Below are positions 51,307-59,589 of a stretch of DNA of 64,000 bases, piece by piece. Positions within the stretch are counted from its first letter, which is position 1; every line of letters begins with the position of its first letter. The stretch lies in the NCBI RefSeq assembly GCF_005117025.1, contig NZ_SWCO01000009.1, positions 186,001 through 250,000 on the forward strand, written 5' to 3'. The position numbers and the translations under genes are program-made. Source of the stretch: Alteromonas portus (GTDB lineage: Bacteria; Pseudomonadota; Gammaproteobacteria; Enterobacterales; Alteromonadaceae). Under the pieces are notes generated by a model. It was not told where the DNA came from, ran no database searches, and was given only the letters and a program-made list of their open reading frames with translations.

Positions 51307-53400
51307 TTAAAAGCTATATGAAGCACTTAGCTGCGCGTTAATGCCTGCGCCGTAGTAGCCCACAGTATGTAGGCTGTTAATGTACTTCTTATCGAAGATG
51401 TTATTAATGTTCATGCGAACGGTTAGGTTTTCAGAAAAGGCTTGCGACGCATACACATTACCCAAGAAATACGCACCTTGTTCAACGTTGTAATCAACAT
51501 TGCTTATTTCAGACTGCCAACGGCCACCAAAGCCTACTTCTACCTCTGGTGCTTGCGGTACTGTGTACGCTAACTGGAAGGTTACTACGTCGCGCGGTGC
51601 CCATAGGTTTGCATCGTTACCTTGCTCGTCTTCTACGTCGATAGCGGTATAAGACGCGTTAACACGCAGAGCATCGGTTACTTGGCCGGCCACCTCAATT
51701 TCAAAACCATCAGACTCTACCGATACGCCTTCGTAGTAATACTGCAGGGTTTCTGGGTTAGTGCCAGCGTAAGCGGCTAGGTTGTCTTGCTCTGCAGTAA
51801 AGTAGGCGAACGTTGTTAATAAACGGTCGTCGAACCACTGGGCTTTCACGCCCGCTTCAAAGTTTTGACCTTTTGTTGGGTCTAGGTACTGGCCGTTAAT
51901 GTCGTACTGTTCTTGCGGCTGGTACACATCTGAATAACTTACATATGCGTTCACGTCTTCTGTTACCGCGTAAGTAGCGCCAACGTAAGGGCTGGCTTCG
52001 CTTTCTGAGTTATCGATAACCGCGCCTGCGTTTTGCCCTGTACGCTCAAAATCAATAGCGTTGAAACCAGCAATAACATGCATTTCATCGGTAACGCTGA
52101 AACGCGCAGAACCGAAGTAACGCGTTAGGGTTTGTTCAATATTTGAATACTCAGCAGCCGCTAGCCATTCAGGCTCGGCAATAGCATCTAACGCATAAGG
52201 GAACGCAGGCGTTGGGCCAAATGCAGGCGTAGTAGCATAGTCAAATGAATGAGCATAAGACACATCGTCGCTGGTAGCGTGACTTACACCAAAGTTCACT
52301 TCATGATTGCGGCCAAACAGCTCGAAATCACCAAATACACGGCCTTCTACAAGATGAGAATCGCGCTCAGAGTCGTAACGTCCCGGCCAGCCAACAAGGC
52401 CTAAGCCTGTGTCTTTATCAATTGCGCCGTAGGCGTAAAACAGTTTGCTTTGATCTTCAAAGTCGCGGTAGTTATAGCTAAGCAGAAGCTGCCAATCGTT
52501 GTCGAATACATAGTCTAGCTCTACAAACGCATTGGTAGTTTCGGTATCCCATTTCGTCCACTCTTGGGCCGTGGTATCGCTAATGTCCCACTCGGCTTGG
52601 GTGCCATCGGTGTAGTTAAATACTAGGCCGCCCCAGGTGTTGCCGTCGGTATTAGCATCTTGGTAAGACAACCCAAAGGTTACGGTAGCGTTATCGGTTA
52701 ACTGACCGTCGATAACACCGTATACGAAGCTGCGATCGTTCTCTAATCCATCCAGGTGCGATTCTTTATCTTCAACGCTTGCTACTACGCGTGCTGCCCA
52801 GCTGCCGTCTTCAGTAAGCAGCATTGAATAGTCGCCCTGAACACGCTTAAAGTTGTACGAGCCAATGCTTGCACCAATTTCACCGCCCTCTTCATTAGTT
52901 GGGCGCTTGCGCACATAGTTAATGGTACCCGACGCATTACCCACACCGGTTAAAAGACCGTTGGCACCACGAATAACTTCAATTTCTTCATAACCGTAAG
53001 CTTCAACAGAACCGGTAACAATGCCCCAGTCGTTCGGCAAGCCCACACCGTCTATTTGGGTGTTTTTAATTTCAAAACCACGGGCCGTATAGTTAGTACG
53101 GTTAGTTTCCCACTCTTCTACATTAATACCCGGCGCAAGCTTTAGCGCGTCATTAATATTAAACGCACCAAACGACTGCATTAGGTCTTCAGAAAGAATA
53201 CTAATAGACTGCGGCGTTTCGCTAATTTCCATGGTTAAGCCCGTTGCACCGCGGCTAACACGGTTTTGACGAACGCCAACAATACGAATTTTTTCAACGT
53301 CTGCTTCTTTAACTTCTACCGTATCGCTTTGCGTAGTTTGCGCATTTACCGACAATGCAAACGCGATAGGCGTTAGTGCAAATAAACTGCTTAATTTCAT
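51307..53400 (-). CDS. TonB-dependent siderophore receptor
   Basis: 697-aa outer-membrane receptor. Signal MKLSSLFALTPIAFALSVNAQ. The plug domain carries EKIRIVGVRQNRVSRGATGL (TonB-box-like region), SETPQSISILSEDLM and ARGFEIKNTQIDGVGLPND, then EVIRGANGLLTGVGNASGTINYVRKRP, the pattern of ferric hydroxamate/catecholate receptors such as FhuE. The barrel ends INAQLSASYSF with the C-terminal Phe. A Fur box 73 bases upstream supports iron-regulated siderophore uptake. The particular siderophore is not known. Confidence 0.93.
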   Translation of the reverse strand: MKLSSLFALTPIAFALSVNAQTTQSDTVEVKEADVEKIRIVGVRQNRVSRGATGLTMEISETPQSISILSEDLMQSFGAFNINDALKLAPGINVEEWETNRTNYTARGFEIKNTQIDGVGLPNDWGIVTGSVEAYGYEEIEVIRGANGLLTGVGNASGTINYVRKRPTNEEGGEIGASIGSYNFKRVQGDYSMLLTEDGSWAARVVASVEDKESHLDGLENDRSFVYGVIDGQLTDNATVTFGLSYQDANTDGNTWGGLVFNYTDGTQAEWDISDTTAQEWTKWDTETTNAFVELDYVFDNDWQLLLSYNYRDFEDQSKLFYAYGAIDKDTGLGLVGWPGRYDSERDSHLVEGRVFGDFELFGRNHEVNFGVSHATSDDVSYAHSFDYATTPAFGPTPAFPYALDAIAEPEWLAAAEYSNIEQTLTRYFGSARFSVTDEMHVIAGFNAIDFERTGQNAGAVIDNSESEASPYVGATYAVTEDVNAYVSYSDVYQPQEQYDINGQYLDPTKGQNFEAGVKAQWFDDRLLTTFAYFTAEQDNLAAYAGTNPETLQYYYEGVSVESDGFEIEVAGQVTDALRVNASYTAIDVEDEQGNDANLWAPRDVVTFQLAYTVPQAPEVEVGFGGRWQSEISNVDYNVEQGAYFLGNVYASQAFSENLTVRMNINNIFDKKYINSLHTVGYYGAGINAQLSASYSF

Positions 53401-53472
53401 GGTTTTCTCTGTTATTGGTTTTGAAGGGTTGGTTTTTCGGGCAGAAGTATAAAACAGCTTAAAGTTAATTTA

Positions 53473-53491
53473 AATGATAACTGTTATTATT
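53473..53491. promoter_or_regulatory. Fur box between divergent genes
   Basis: AATGATAACTGTTATTATT: 8-base arms AATGATAA / TTATTATT with one mismatch and a three-base centre. It lies 73 bases before the siderophore receptor ATG and 92 bases before the methyltransferase TTG. It can regulate the receptor; an effect on the plus-strand genes is possible but unproven. Confidence 0.75.
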
Positions 53492-53582
53492 TACGAAGCA
53501 ATCATTGGAGAAATGCTGTAACGCTGGCTGCGCAAAGCCTAATGCGATAATCTGTACTTCAGATCAGGGAGGCATCGACGTT

Positions 53583-54197
53583 TTGACCAGCAGTACAAAA
53601 AACACCATTACGCATTACAGCGAAAAAGCGCAGCACTATTTCGATTTGTACAATTCAGTAGAAGCTGAGAATGTACATAGCGATTGGAAAGCATTCTTAC
53701 AAAACGCCAATAAAGGTAATGCGCTAGACGTAGGCGCTGGCAGTGGCCGCGACGCCAACTGGTTAGCCGAACAAGGGTGGAAAGTAACAGCAGCAGAGCC
53801 TGCTGATGAGCTAAGAAATTTAGCACAAGCCAATTCCCATAACAGTGTTACATGGTGTAACGCCAGCTTACCCGCTCTGACTGCCCTACCCCAAGCACCA
53901 AAAACATACGACATAATACTGCTTTCAGCGGTATGGATGCACTTGCCTAAAGATGAAAGGCCACCCGCGTTAAAAAGGTTAGCAGAATTGCTTTCAGAAA
54001 ATGGAACCATGTATATCAGCCTTCGGTTCGGCCCCAATGACGAAAAACGGCCCATGCACCCAGTTAGCTATGAGGAATTAGCGACGTTAGCACAGAGCAC
54101 CGGCCTAACTACACGCAATTTAAATCCAGTTCCTAGTCAGGATGGGTTGAAGCGAGATGATGTGAAGTGGGTTACTGTTGAAGTGGTGAAGGGATAA
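53583..54197 (+). CDS. Class I SAM-dependent methyltransferase (defence-like pair partner)
   Basis: About 204-aa methyltransferase. Motif I is ALDVGAGSGRDANWLAEQGW, the acidic ribose contact lies in VTAAEPADELRN, and motif IV-like YDIILLSAVWMHLP precedes a post-motif region (GTMYISLRFGP). This is the UbiE/TehB-type small-molecule or protein methyltransferase pattern. No DNA-methylase DPPY/NPPY motif is present. The frame is open back to a TTG at 53505 that lacks a ribosome site; the TTG at 53583 has GGGAGG ten bases upstream and is preferred. The stop overlaps the helicase ATG (TAATG), so the two are translationally coupled. Substrate unknown. Confidence 0.8.
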   Translation: MTSSTKNTITHYSEKAQHYFDLYNSVEAENVHSDWKAFLQNANKGNALDVGAGSGRDANWLAEQGWKVTAAEPADELRNLAQANSHNSVTWCNASLPALTALPQAPKTYDIILLSAVWMHLPKDERPPALKRLAELLSENGTMYISLRFGPNDEKRPMHPVSYEELATLAQSTGLTTRNLNPVPSQDGLKRDDVKWVTVEVVKG

Positions 54198-57100
54198 TGA
54201 CTGCTACAAACTATCTGGTTACCGGTAGAAACAAGCAATACCTTCTACATGAGATTCGCGACGCCCTAAAAAACGCTACAAGTATAGAAATAGCAGTTTC
54301 GTTTATTCGTATGTCGGGCCTAAACCTTATCATTCAAGACATTGAAGATGCGATGAATTCGGAAGAGCGCAATGTGAAGTTATCATTGCTGACTTCTGAC
54401 TATATGAACATAACTGAGCCACAAGCCTTAAAGCGTTTAATGCTGCTTAAAGAACGGGGCGCTGACATCCAAATCTTTGAAAGTAAGCAAGCCACCAGCT
54501 TTCATTTGAAGTCATATATATTTGTTAAAAATAGTGGCGAAGTACTAACCTCAGCTAGAGCGTTCGTTGGCTCTAGTAACATCAGTAAAACGGCACTTAC
54601 CGACGGTATAGAGTGGAACTATCGAATTGATTACCCAAATCATAACGACAAAGAAGCCATAGCCAGAATTGAAGAAATCCGAGAGCAGTATCACTACCTC
54701 TTCACATTACCCCAAGTTAAGCCATTAACTTATGACCTAATAGCTGATTACGAAATTAGGTACAACACAGCAAGAGTTGTTACACCAATTCAATCTGCTG
54801 CATCATTGCCAGATGAAAAAGAGCATGAAATTCCGGAGCCAAGAGAACACCAAGCAAACGCTTTAACAGCGCTTAGTCAGGCCCGAAAAGAAGGCGTTCA
54901 AAAAGGTTTAGTAGTACTAGCAACAGGTATGGGTAAAACCTACCTAGCGGCTTTTGATGCTGCGCAGATAAATGCTAAAAAAGTACTTTTTGTAGCACAT
55001 CGAGAAGAGATCTTACTTCAAGCAGAGGCTAGCTTTCTTAAGATACACCCAAATAAAAAGGTAGGTCGATACAGCGGAAGGAAAAAGGATGAAGAATATG
55101 ACTTTCTGTTTGCCTCCATTCAAACAATAGGACAGTCGTCTCATCTAGCTAAATTTCATGCTGATGCTTTCGATTATATTGTTGTAGATGAGTTTCATCA
55201 TGCCGCAGCGGGTGGTTACCAACGTTTACTGCAACATTTCACGCCGTCATTTTTGCTAGGTTTAACCGCAACACCGAACAGGACTGACGGTAGCGATATT
55301 CTCAAACTATGCGACAACAATCTTATTTACCAGCAAGACCTGTTCGATGGAGTCAAAGCTGATGCGTTGTGTCCTTTTTCTTATTTCGGCATTTTCGACA
55401 AAGAAGTAGACTACGAGCACCTGCCTTGGCGCAATGGTAAATTCGACCCTGAAAAGCTATCTAATAAATTAGCGACCAAAGGCCGTGCGAAACATGTTCT
55501 CACTGAGTGGAAAACTAAGTCGCAAGATGTATCACTGGCTTTTTGCGTATCGCGCAAACACGCAGATTACATGGCAGATTACTTTAATCAACAAGGTGTC
55601 GCAGCAGCCAGTGTTCATTCGGACTCATCACTTACGCGCAGCGAAGCCTTAGAAAAACTTAACAACGGCGAAATTAAAATATTATTTTCGGTAGACCTAT
55701 TCAATGAAGGCGTCGATTTACCGAAGATAGATACCGTATTAATGCTTAGGCCTACTGAATCGAAGATACTTTTTCTACAGCAAATGGGCCGAGGCCTTCG
55801 TAAAAGCGAAGGTAAGGACAGGCTAATTATTTTAGATTTTGTGGGTAATCATCATAGCTTTTTAAACCGCCCCGAAATGTTATTAGCTAGCATTATAGAT
55901 GGACCGCAAAACCGCAGAAAAATAATCGACCTTGCCAAAAATGCCAATAAACTACTTCCAGCCGGTTGTTACGTAAACTTTGACTTAGAGTTTATCGATT
56001 TCCTAACAAGCCTCTCTGAAGACGAGCTTGACATCCAATACGATAAGTTAAAAGAAACCTTAGGTAGAAGGCCTACTTATACAGAGTTCTATCAGTCAGG
56101 CGCGAGCTTAGAAAAGCTTAGACGAAATAGGGGATCATGGTGGGAGTTTGTTGATAGCAAGGGCGACCTCAAAGCTGACGAACTGGAAGTGCTTGAAGAG
56201 CACCTACAGTGGTTTAAAGACCTAGCTGTTACTCGTACTTCGAAGTGCTACAAACTGGTGTTACTTTCCACGATGATTGAGCATAAAGCTTTTCAATCGC
56301 AGGTAAGTGTTGATGATTTAGCAGAATGGGCACGACAGTGGTTTTTGGATAACCCAGAATGGATTTCAGATTTACCGGAAAGTAAACAACAATTAGCCTC
56401 GTTAAGTAAATCTGAGTGGCGAGTGCATTGGCGTAGCAACCCAATCAAATTTTGGTGTACTGAAGAACCTGAATCGAAGGTTTCGTGGTTTAGCATTAGT
56501 AATCAGCAATTTCATTTCAAGCAAAGTATCACAGCAATTCAACATGATTTGTTTTTAGCAATGACCGTTGAGGTTAATAACCAGCGCCTTGCCAAATACA
56601 GATATCAGAAGTTAGCTATAGCGTCCCCTTCTTCCAACAACATTGTTCAATTTCCCGAGAAAGTGCAGCTTCCCTTTTTCCCTGACATCAAAATAGCTTG
56701 CGGGCATTTCAAAACGGGCAATGCGGAGGCATCCGAACTTGTAAATGCACCATATGGCTATGGAAATATAGACAACTCTCGACATTTCATCGCTCGTGCA
56801 TCTGGTAATTCTATGAACGGCGGTAAGAACCCTATTTATGATGGTGACTACCTGCTTTTAGAGCAAATCACACCAAATAATGCTGGTAGTATTAGCAATA
56901 CAACAGTAGCCATCGAAAGGCAGGATGAAACTGGCGACAATCAATATTTGCTAAGGAAAGTACTCAAAAATCCTGATGGCTCTTATACTCTGAGAGCAGC
57001 TAATCCAGATTACGATGATCTCATAGCAAGTGAAGAAATGGTGACCTTCGCGCGCCTAAAAGGAAAAGTCGACCCGCTTGAGCTTTTTGTAGGGCAAGAA

Positions 57101-57490
57101 CTAATGCGCGAAGAGATCCCTCCGCTTTTCAACGAAGAGTTCAATCCTGGTAATTGGCAATCGGGGCATGTCGTACTCAAAGAAAAGAATGTTCAAATTT
57201 TGCTGGTTACCCTAAACAAACAAGGGAAAGGCAGCGAACATCAGTACCATGATTATTTTATTGACGATAAACATTTTCATTGGCAGTCGCAAAATAGTAC
57301 TTCACCAAGTAACAAGCGTGGAAGAGAAATAGTTGAACACCAGAAATTAGGTAGCCGCGTTTACCTTTTCGTTCGAGAGAGCAAATTGAGAGGGAAAACA
57401 GCTTCACCTTTTATGTTCTATGGCGAGGTGAAATATATTAGTCATGAGAGTGAAAAGCCGATGAATGTGACTTGGGAGTTACTAGGTTAA
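54197..57490 (+). CDS. PLD-nuclease / SF2 helicase / S24-like / DUF3427-like multidomain protein
   Basis: 1097-aa multidomain protein. Residues about 10-190 are phospholipase-D-like: His103-x-Lys105 followed by GSSN (125-128), a single HKD-type motif, implying dimeric nuclease action. Residues about 215-560 form an SF2 helicase (Walker A ATGMGKT 242-248, DEFHH 331-335, motif III GLTATP, motif VI QQMGRGLRKSEG). Residues about 560-820 are helical. Residues about 845-965 resemble LexA/S24 peptidases: SGNSMNGG with Ser872, YDGDYLLLEQ, and YLLRKVL with Lys921. The last about 120 residues (YHDYFIDDKHFHWQSQNS) look like DUF3427. Likely a nucleic-acid-acting defence or repair protein; inferred from domains, not shown. 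Confidence 0.85.
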   Translation: MTATNYLVTGRNKQYLLHEIRDALKNATSIEIAVSFIRMSGLNLIIQDIEDAMNSEERNVKLSLLTSDYMNITEPQALKRLMLLKERGADIQIFESKQATSFHLKSYIFVKNSGEVLTSARAFVGSSNISKTALTDGIEWNYRIDYPNHNDKEAIARIEEIREQYHYLFTLPQVKPLTYDLIADYEIRYNTARVVTPIQSAASLPDEKEHEIPEPREHQANALTALSQARKEGVQKGLVVLATGMGKTYLAAFDAAQINAKKVLFVAHREEILLQAEASFLKIHPNKKVGRYSGRKKDEEYDFLFASIQTIGQSSHLAKFHADAFDYIVVDEFHHAAAGGYQRLLQHFTPSFLLGLTATPNRTDGSDILKLCDNNLIYQQDLFDGVKADALCPFSYFGIFDKEVDYEHLPWRNGKFDPEKLSNKLATKGRAKHVLTEWKTKSQDVSLAFCVSRKHADYMADYFNQQGVAAASVHSDSSLTRSEALEKLNNGEIKILFSVDLFNEGVDLPKIDTVLMLRPTESKILFLQQMGRGLRKSEGKDRLIILDFVGNHHSFLNRPEMLLASIIDGPQNRRKIIDLAKNANKLLPAGCYVNFDLEFIDFLTSLSEDELDIQYDKLKETLGRRPTYTEFYQSGASLEKLRRNRGSWWEFVDSKGDLKADELEVLEEHLQWFKDLAVTRTSKCYKLVLLSTMIEHKAFQSQVSVDDLAEWARQWFLDNPEWISDLPESKQQLASLSKSEWRVHWRSNPIKFWCTEEPESKVSWFSISNQQFHFKQSITAIQHDLFLAMTVEVNNQRLAKYRYQKLAIASPSSNNIVQFPEKVQLPFFPDIKIACGHFKTGNAEASELVNAPYGYGNIDNSRHFIARASGNSMNGGKNPIYDGDYLLLEQITPNNAGSISNTTVAIERQDETGDNQYLLRKVLKNPDGSYTLRAANPDYDDLIASEEMVTFARLKGKVDPLELFVGQELMREEIPPLFNEEFNPGNWQSGHVVLKEKNVQILLVTLNKQGKGSEHQYHDYFIDDKHFHWQSQNSTSPSNKRGREIVEHQKLGSRVYLFVRESKLRGKTASPFMFYGEVKYISHESEKPMNVTWELLG

Positions 57491-57577
57491 GTTTTGAATA
57501 ATCTAAATAAATGCACAGGTTCGCGGACTCATCATTTCAACTTAAAATTTTAAAGTGCTTTAAAACAAGGACTGTAC

Positions 57578-57868
57578 ATGGAAATACTTTTCGTAATGGC
57601 GATATCTCTTTTCCCCTTTGCGTTAGTGATACTTTTCGCCGTTTGCTACAACAAAATTACAGATAAAAAATCACGTATACCTTTTGACTATGCACGTACG
57701 GCACGAATCCCAGCCTTTACATTAATACCCGTATTCGCTATCTCAGTTTTGAGGAAGAAGAAGCGCTTAAACGGGCAATGTCTGCCAGAGATTATCGTAT
57801 CAAGAAGGATAGAGAAAATTGTAACAAGCACCGTTCAGAACGTTGTTACCCTCTTCTACCAGATTTGA
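57578..57868 (+). CDS. Small membrane ORF truncated at the integrase junction
   Basis: 96-codon frame opening MEILFVMAISLFPFALVILFAVCYNKITDKK, one clear membrane helix, preceded by AAGGA seven bases before the ATG. From about codon 47 it runs into DNA that in another frame encodes the integrase remnant, so its C-terminal half (RKKKRLNGQCLP...) is probably read-through of foreign sequence. Most likely a short gene whose 3' end was replaced when the integrase fragment arrived. No family recognised; it may be a chance frame. Confidence 0.35.
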   Translation: MEILFVMAISLFPFALVILFAVCYNKITDKKSRIPFDYARTARIPAFTLIPVFAISVLRKKKRLNGQCLPEIIVSRRIEKIVTSTVQNVVTLFYQI

Positions 57869-58350
57869 GCAACCGCACCTACGCCGACCATATTGAGCCT
57901 TTAGTTATCGTGGCTATGAATACAGGCATACGTAAAGGTGAGCTATTGAATCTGACTTGGGCTGACGTAAATTTCGAACGGGATTTCGTAACGGTTAGAG
58001 CAGCTAATGCCAAAAGCGGTAAAGCGCGACATATCCCGCTTAATCCAAAAGCTAAATCAGCTTTGCTTAACTGGAAACTAGACTGTGAAACTGTGCGTTG
58101 GGTGTTTGAAGGTGAAAATGGACAACCGCTTACCGAATTCAAAAAGGCTTGGGTAGCGCTATTGAATGCGGCAAAGATTACTGATTTTCGTTTTCACGAC
58201 TTACGTCACCACTTTGCCAGTAAGCTTGTAATGGCAGATGCAGATTTGAATACTACTCGTGAATTGCTAGGGCATGGCTCATTGGACATGACACTCAGGT
58301 ACGCACATTTGGCACCTGAGCATAAAGCTGCGGCAGTGAACCTTATCTAA
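57667..58350 (+). pseudogene. Truncated tyrosine-type site-specific integrase
   Basis: Only the catalytic half of a phage/island integrase survives. Counting from the internal Met at 57778, the active residues are Arg52 (TGIRKGELL), Lys79 (AKSGKAR), His140-x-x-Arg143 (HDLRHHF), His166 (LGHGS) and Tyr175 (RYAHLAPEH), all intact. The frame continues upstream as IRYLSFEEEEALKRAMSARDY, typical of the family's inter-domain linker. It then meets a stop at 57664-57666 with no DNA-binding N-terminal domain and no start. An intact protein would be about 380-420 aa. This marks decay of an integrative element. Confidence 0.85.
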
Positions 58351-58362
58351 TAATTAGTAGTT

Positions 58363-59496
58363 CTATTCAATTGAAAATCTAACCTTATACGCACAAGGTT
58401 CTATCTCGGCATTTTCGTATAACTTACTAGCCTTCTTTATATAAAGGTCTATAGGGTTAAGCTTGTTATCGAATTTCACCATGTAAAAATAGTAGCTATC
58501 CAAGAATTGTTCTGAAATTGACTTTTCATTTTCGGATAGAAAGAAGCGAAAAGTCTCTTCTCCATTAGCTTTCAGCTTTGCGATAGATTTAACCTCTATC
58601 AGCCTATCCTTACCATCAGATTCATACGACAAGAAATCATAGCCATATTTGGGATTCTTGGTTCTATTTATAATTCGGTTTGCTAGATCACTACAGTCAA
58701 TACCTATAAGCCTATTTCTTTCCCACTCTAAAACATAATCTTCACTTCTTTTACCTAGTTCATCCCGTACCTTTTGAATTTCCGCAAAATCCACTTCCTT
58801 TTCAGATTTTTTGTTAGGCTTTCTAAAAGCCATCTTCTCGTCAGAATACAAAGTCTTTCTAATATACTTCTTGTACAAATACTTCATATACTTGGGATTA
58901 CTCCACGAGCTACTTTCGGTATTCTCGTTCCTATCCTCGATAAGTAAGTTTTGGTAGTGGCTTGTGCACAGGCCATCGGGGAAGCCTTTAAGGTGAGCTA
59001 ATTCTCTAAGATGTTCTTCACTACAAATATTTATGTAGAGTTCAGGATAATAAAGACTAATTATTTTAGCTTTGAACATTTGAGAAATAGGATTTTCATC
59101 TATTTGCTGGAAACTCTTACTTTTGGCATCATCAAGTAATTTCAACAAGCTTTTTCTGACGTTATGAAAAGCTTGTTTGTATTCGCTTCCGAACTTCCTC
59201 GCAAACCGGTACTTCTTAGTATTATCACTTTTTGTAACACCATAATAGACACCAAATTTGAAGGAAGTTGCGCCTTTTATTCTGGCCCAGCCATCAGTTC
59301 TAGACTCTACTGCGTTACAAAAGCTATATGTTCCCTTTCCAGCGACATAGCTATCTAACTTCATTCTATTGAGCGATGCTATTGGGAACTTTGATATGAA
59401 TTCACCTCTTGCAGAGTATGCCTTGCTAGCGTGAGATTCGTCATACTGCTTCGAAAAGTGGAGCAAATCTTTTTTTGGCTCATTTCTCTGACTCAT
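58363..59496 (-). CDS. DUF3883-like PD-(D/E)xK nuclease-fold protein
   Basis: 377-aa AT-rich gene, probably acquired. The C-terminal third resembles DUF3883: YVLEWERNRLIGIDCSDLANRI followed by YGYDFLSYESDGKDRLIEVKSI, where Asp287, Glu301 and Lys303 form a D...ExK nuclease core. The N-terminal region contains GATSFKFGVYYGVTKSDN, a pattern I associate with restriction-type DNA-recognition modules, and a helical middle (KAKIISLYYPELYINICSEEHL). No helicase or methylase is fused. It ends 12 bases from the convergent integrase remnant. Probably a defence-related DNA-binding or nuclease protein; biochemical activity is inferred. Confidence 0.7.
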   Translation of the reverse strand: MSQRNEPKKDLLHFSKQYDESHASKAYSARGEFISKFPIASLNRMKLDSYVAGKGTYSFCNAVESRTDGWARIKGATSFKFGVYYGVTKSDNTKKYRFARKFGSEYKQAFHNVRKSLLKLLDDAKSKSFQQIDENPISQMFKAKIISLYYPELYINICSEEHLRELAHLKGFPDGLCTSHYQNLLIEDRNENTESSSWSNPKYMKYLYKKYIRKTLYSDEKMAFRKPNKKSEKEVDFAEIQKVRDELGKRSEDYVLEWERNRLIGIDCSDLANRIINRTKNPKYGYDFLSYESDGKDRLIEVKSIAKLKANGEETFRFFLSENEKSISEQFLDSYYFYMVKFDNKLNPIDLYIKKASKLYENAEIEPCAYKVRFSIE

Positions 59497-59589
59497 ATAA
59501 AATACAAAACCCTTTAGTTTTTACTCAACCATTTCGAATTTACCTATACAAAAATCTAAATAATTTAATCTTAAAAAGAGTTTCTGTAA

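Noticed and set aside
53401-53582. A LexA box upstream of the S24-like helicase pair
   Set aside because: No CTGT-N8-ACAG pattern; the only palindrome is a Fur box.
53583-54197. Methyltransferase as a DNA adenine or cytosine methylase
   Set aside because: No DPPY/NPPY or PCQ motif; motif I and following residues fit UbiE/TehB-type enzymes.
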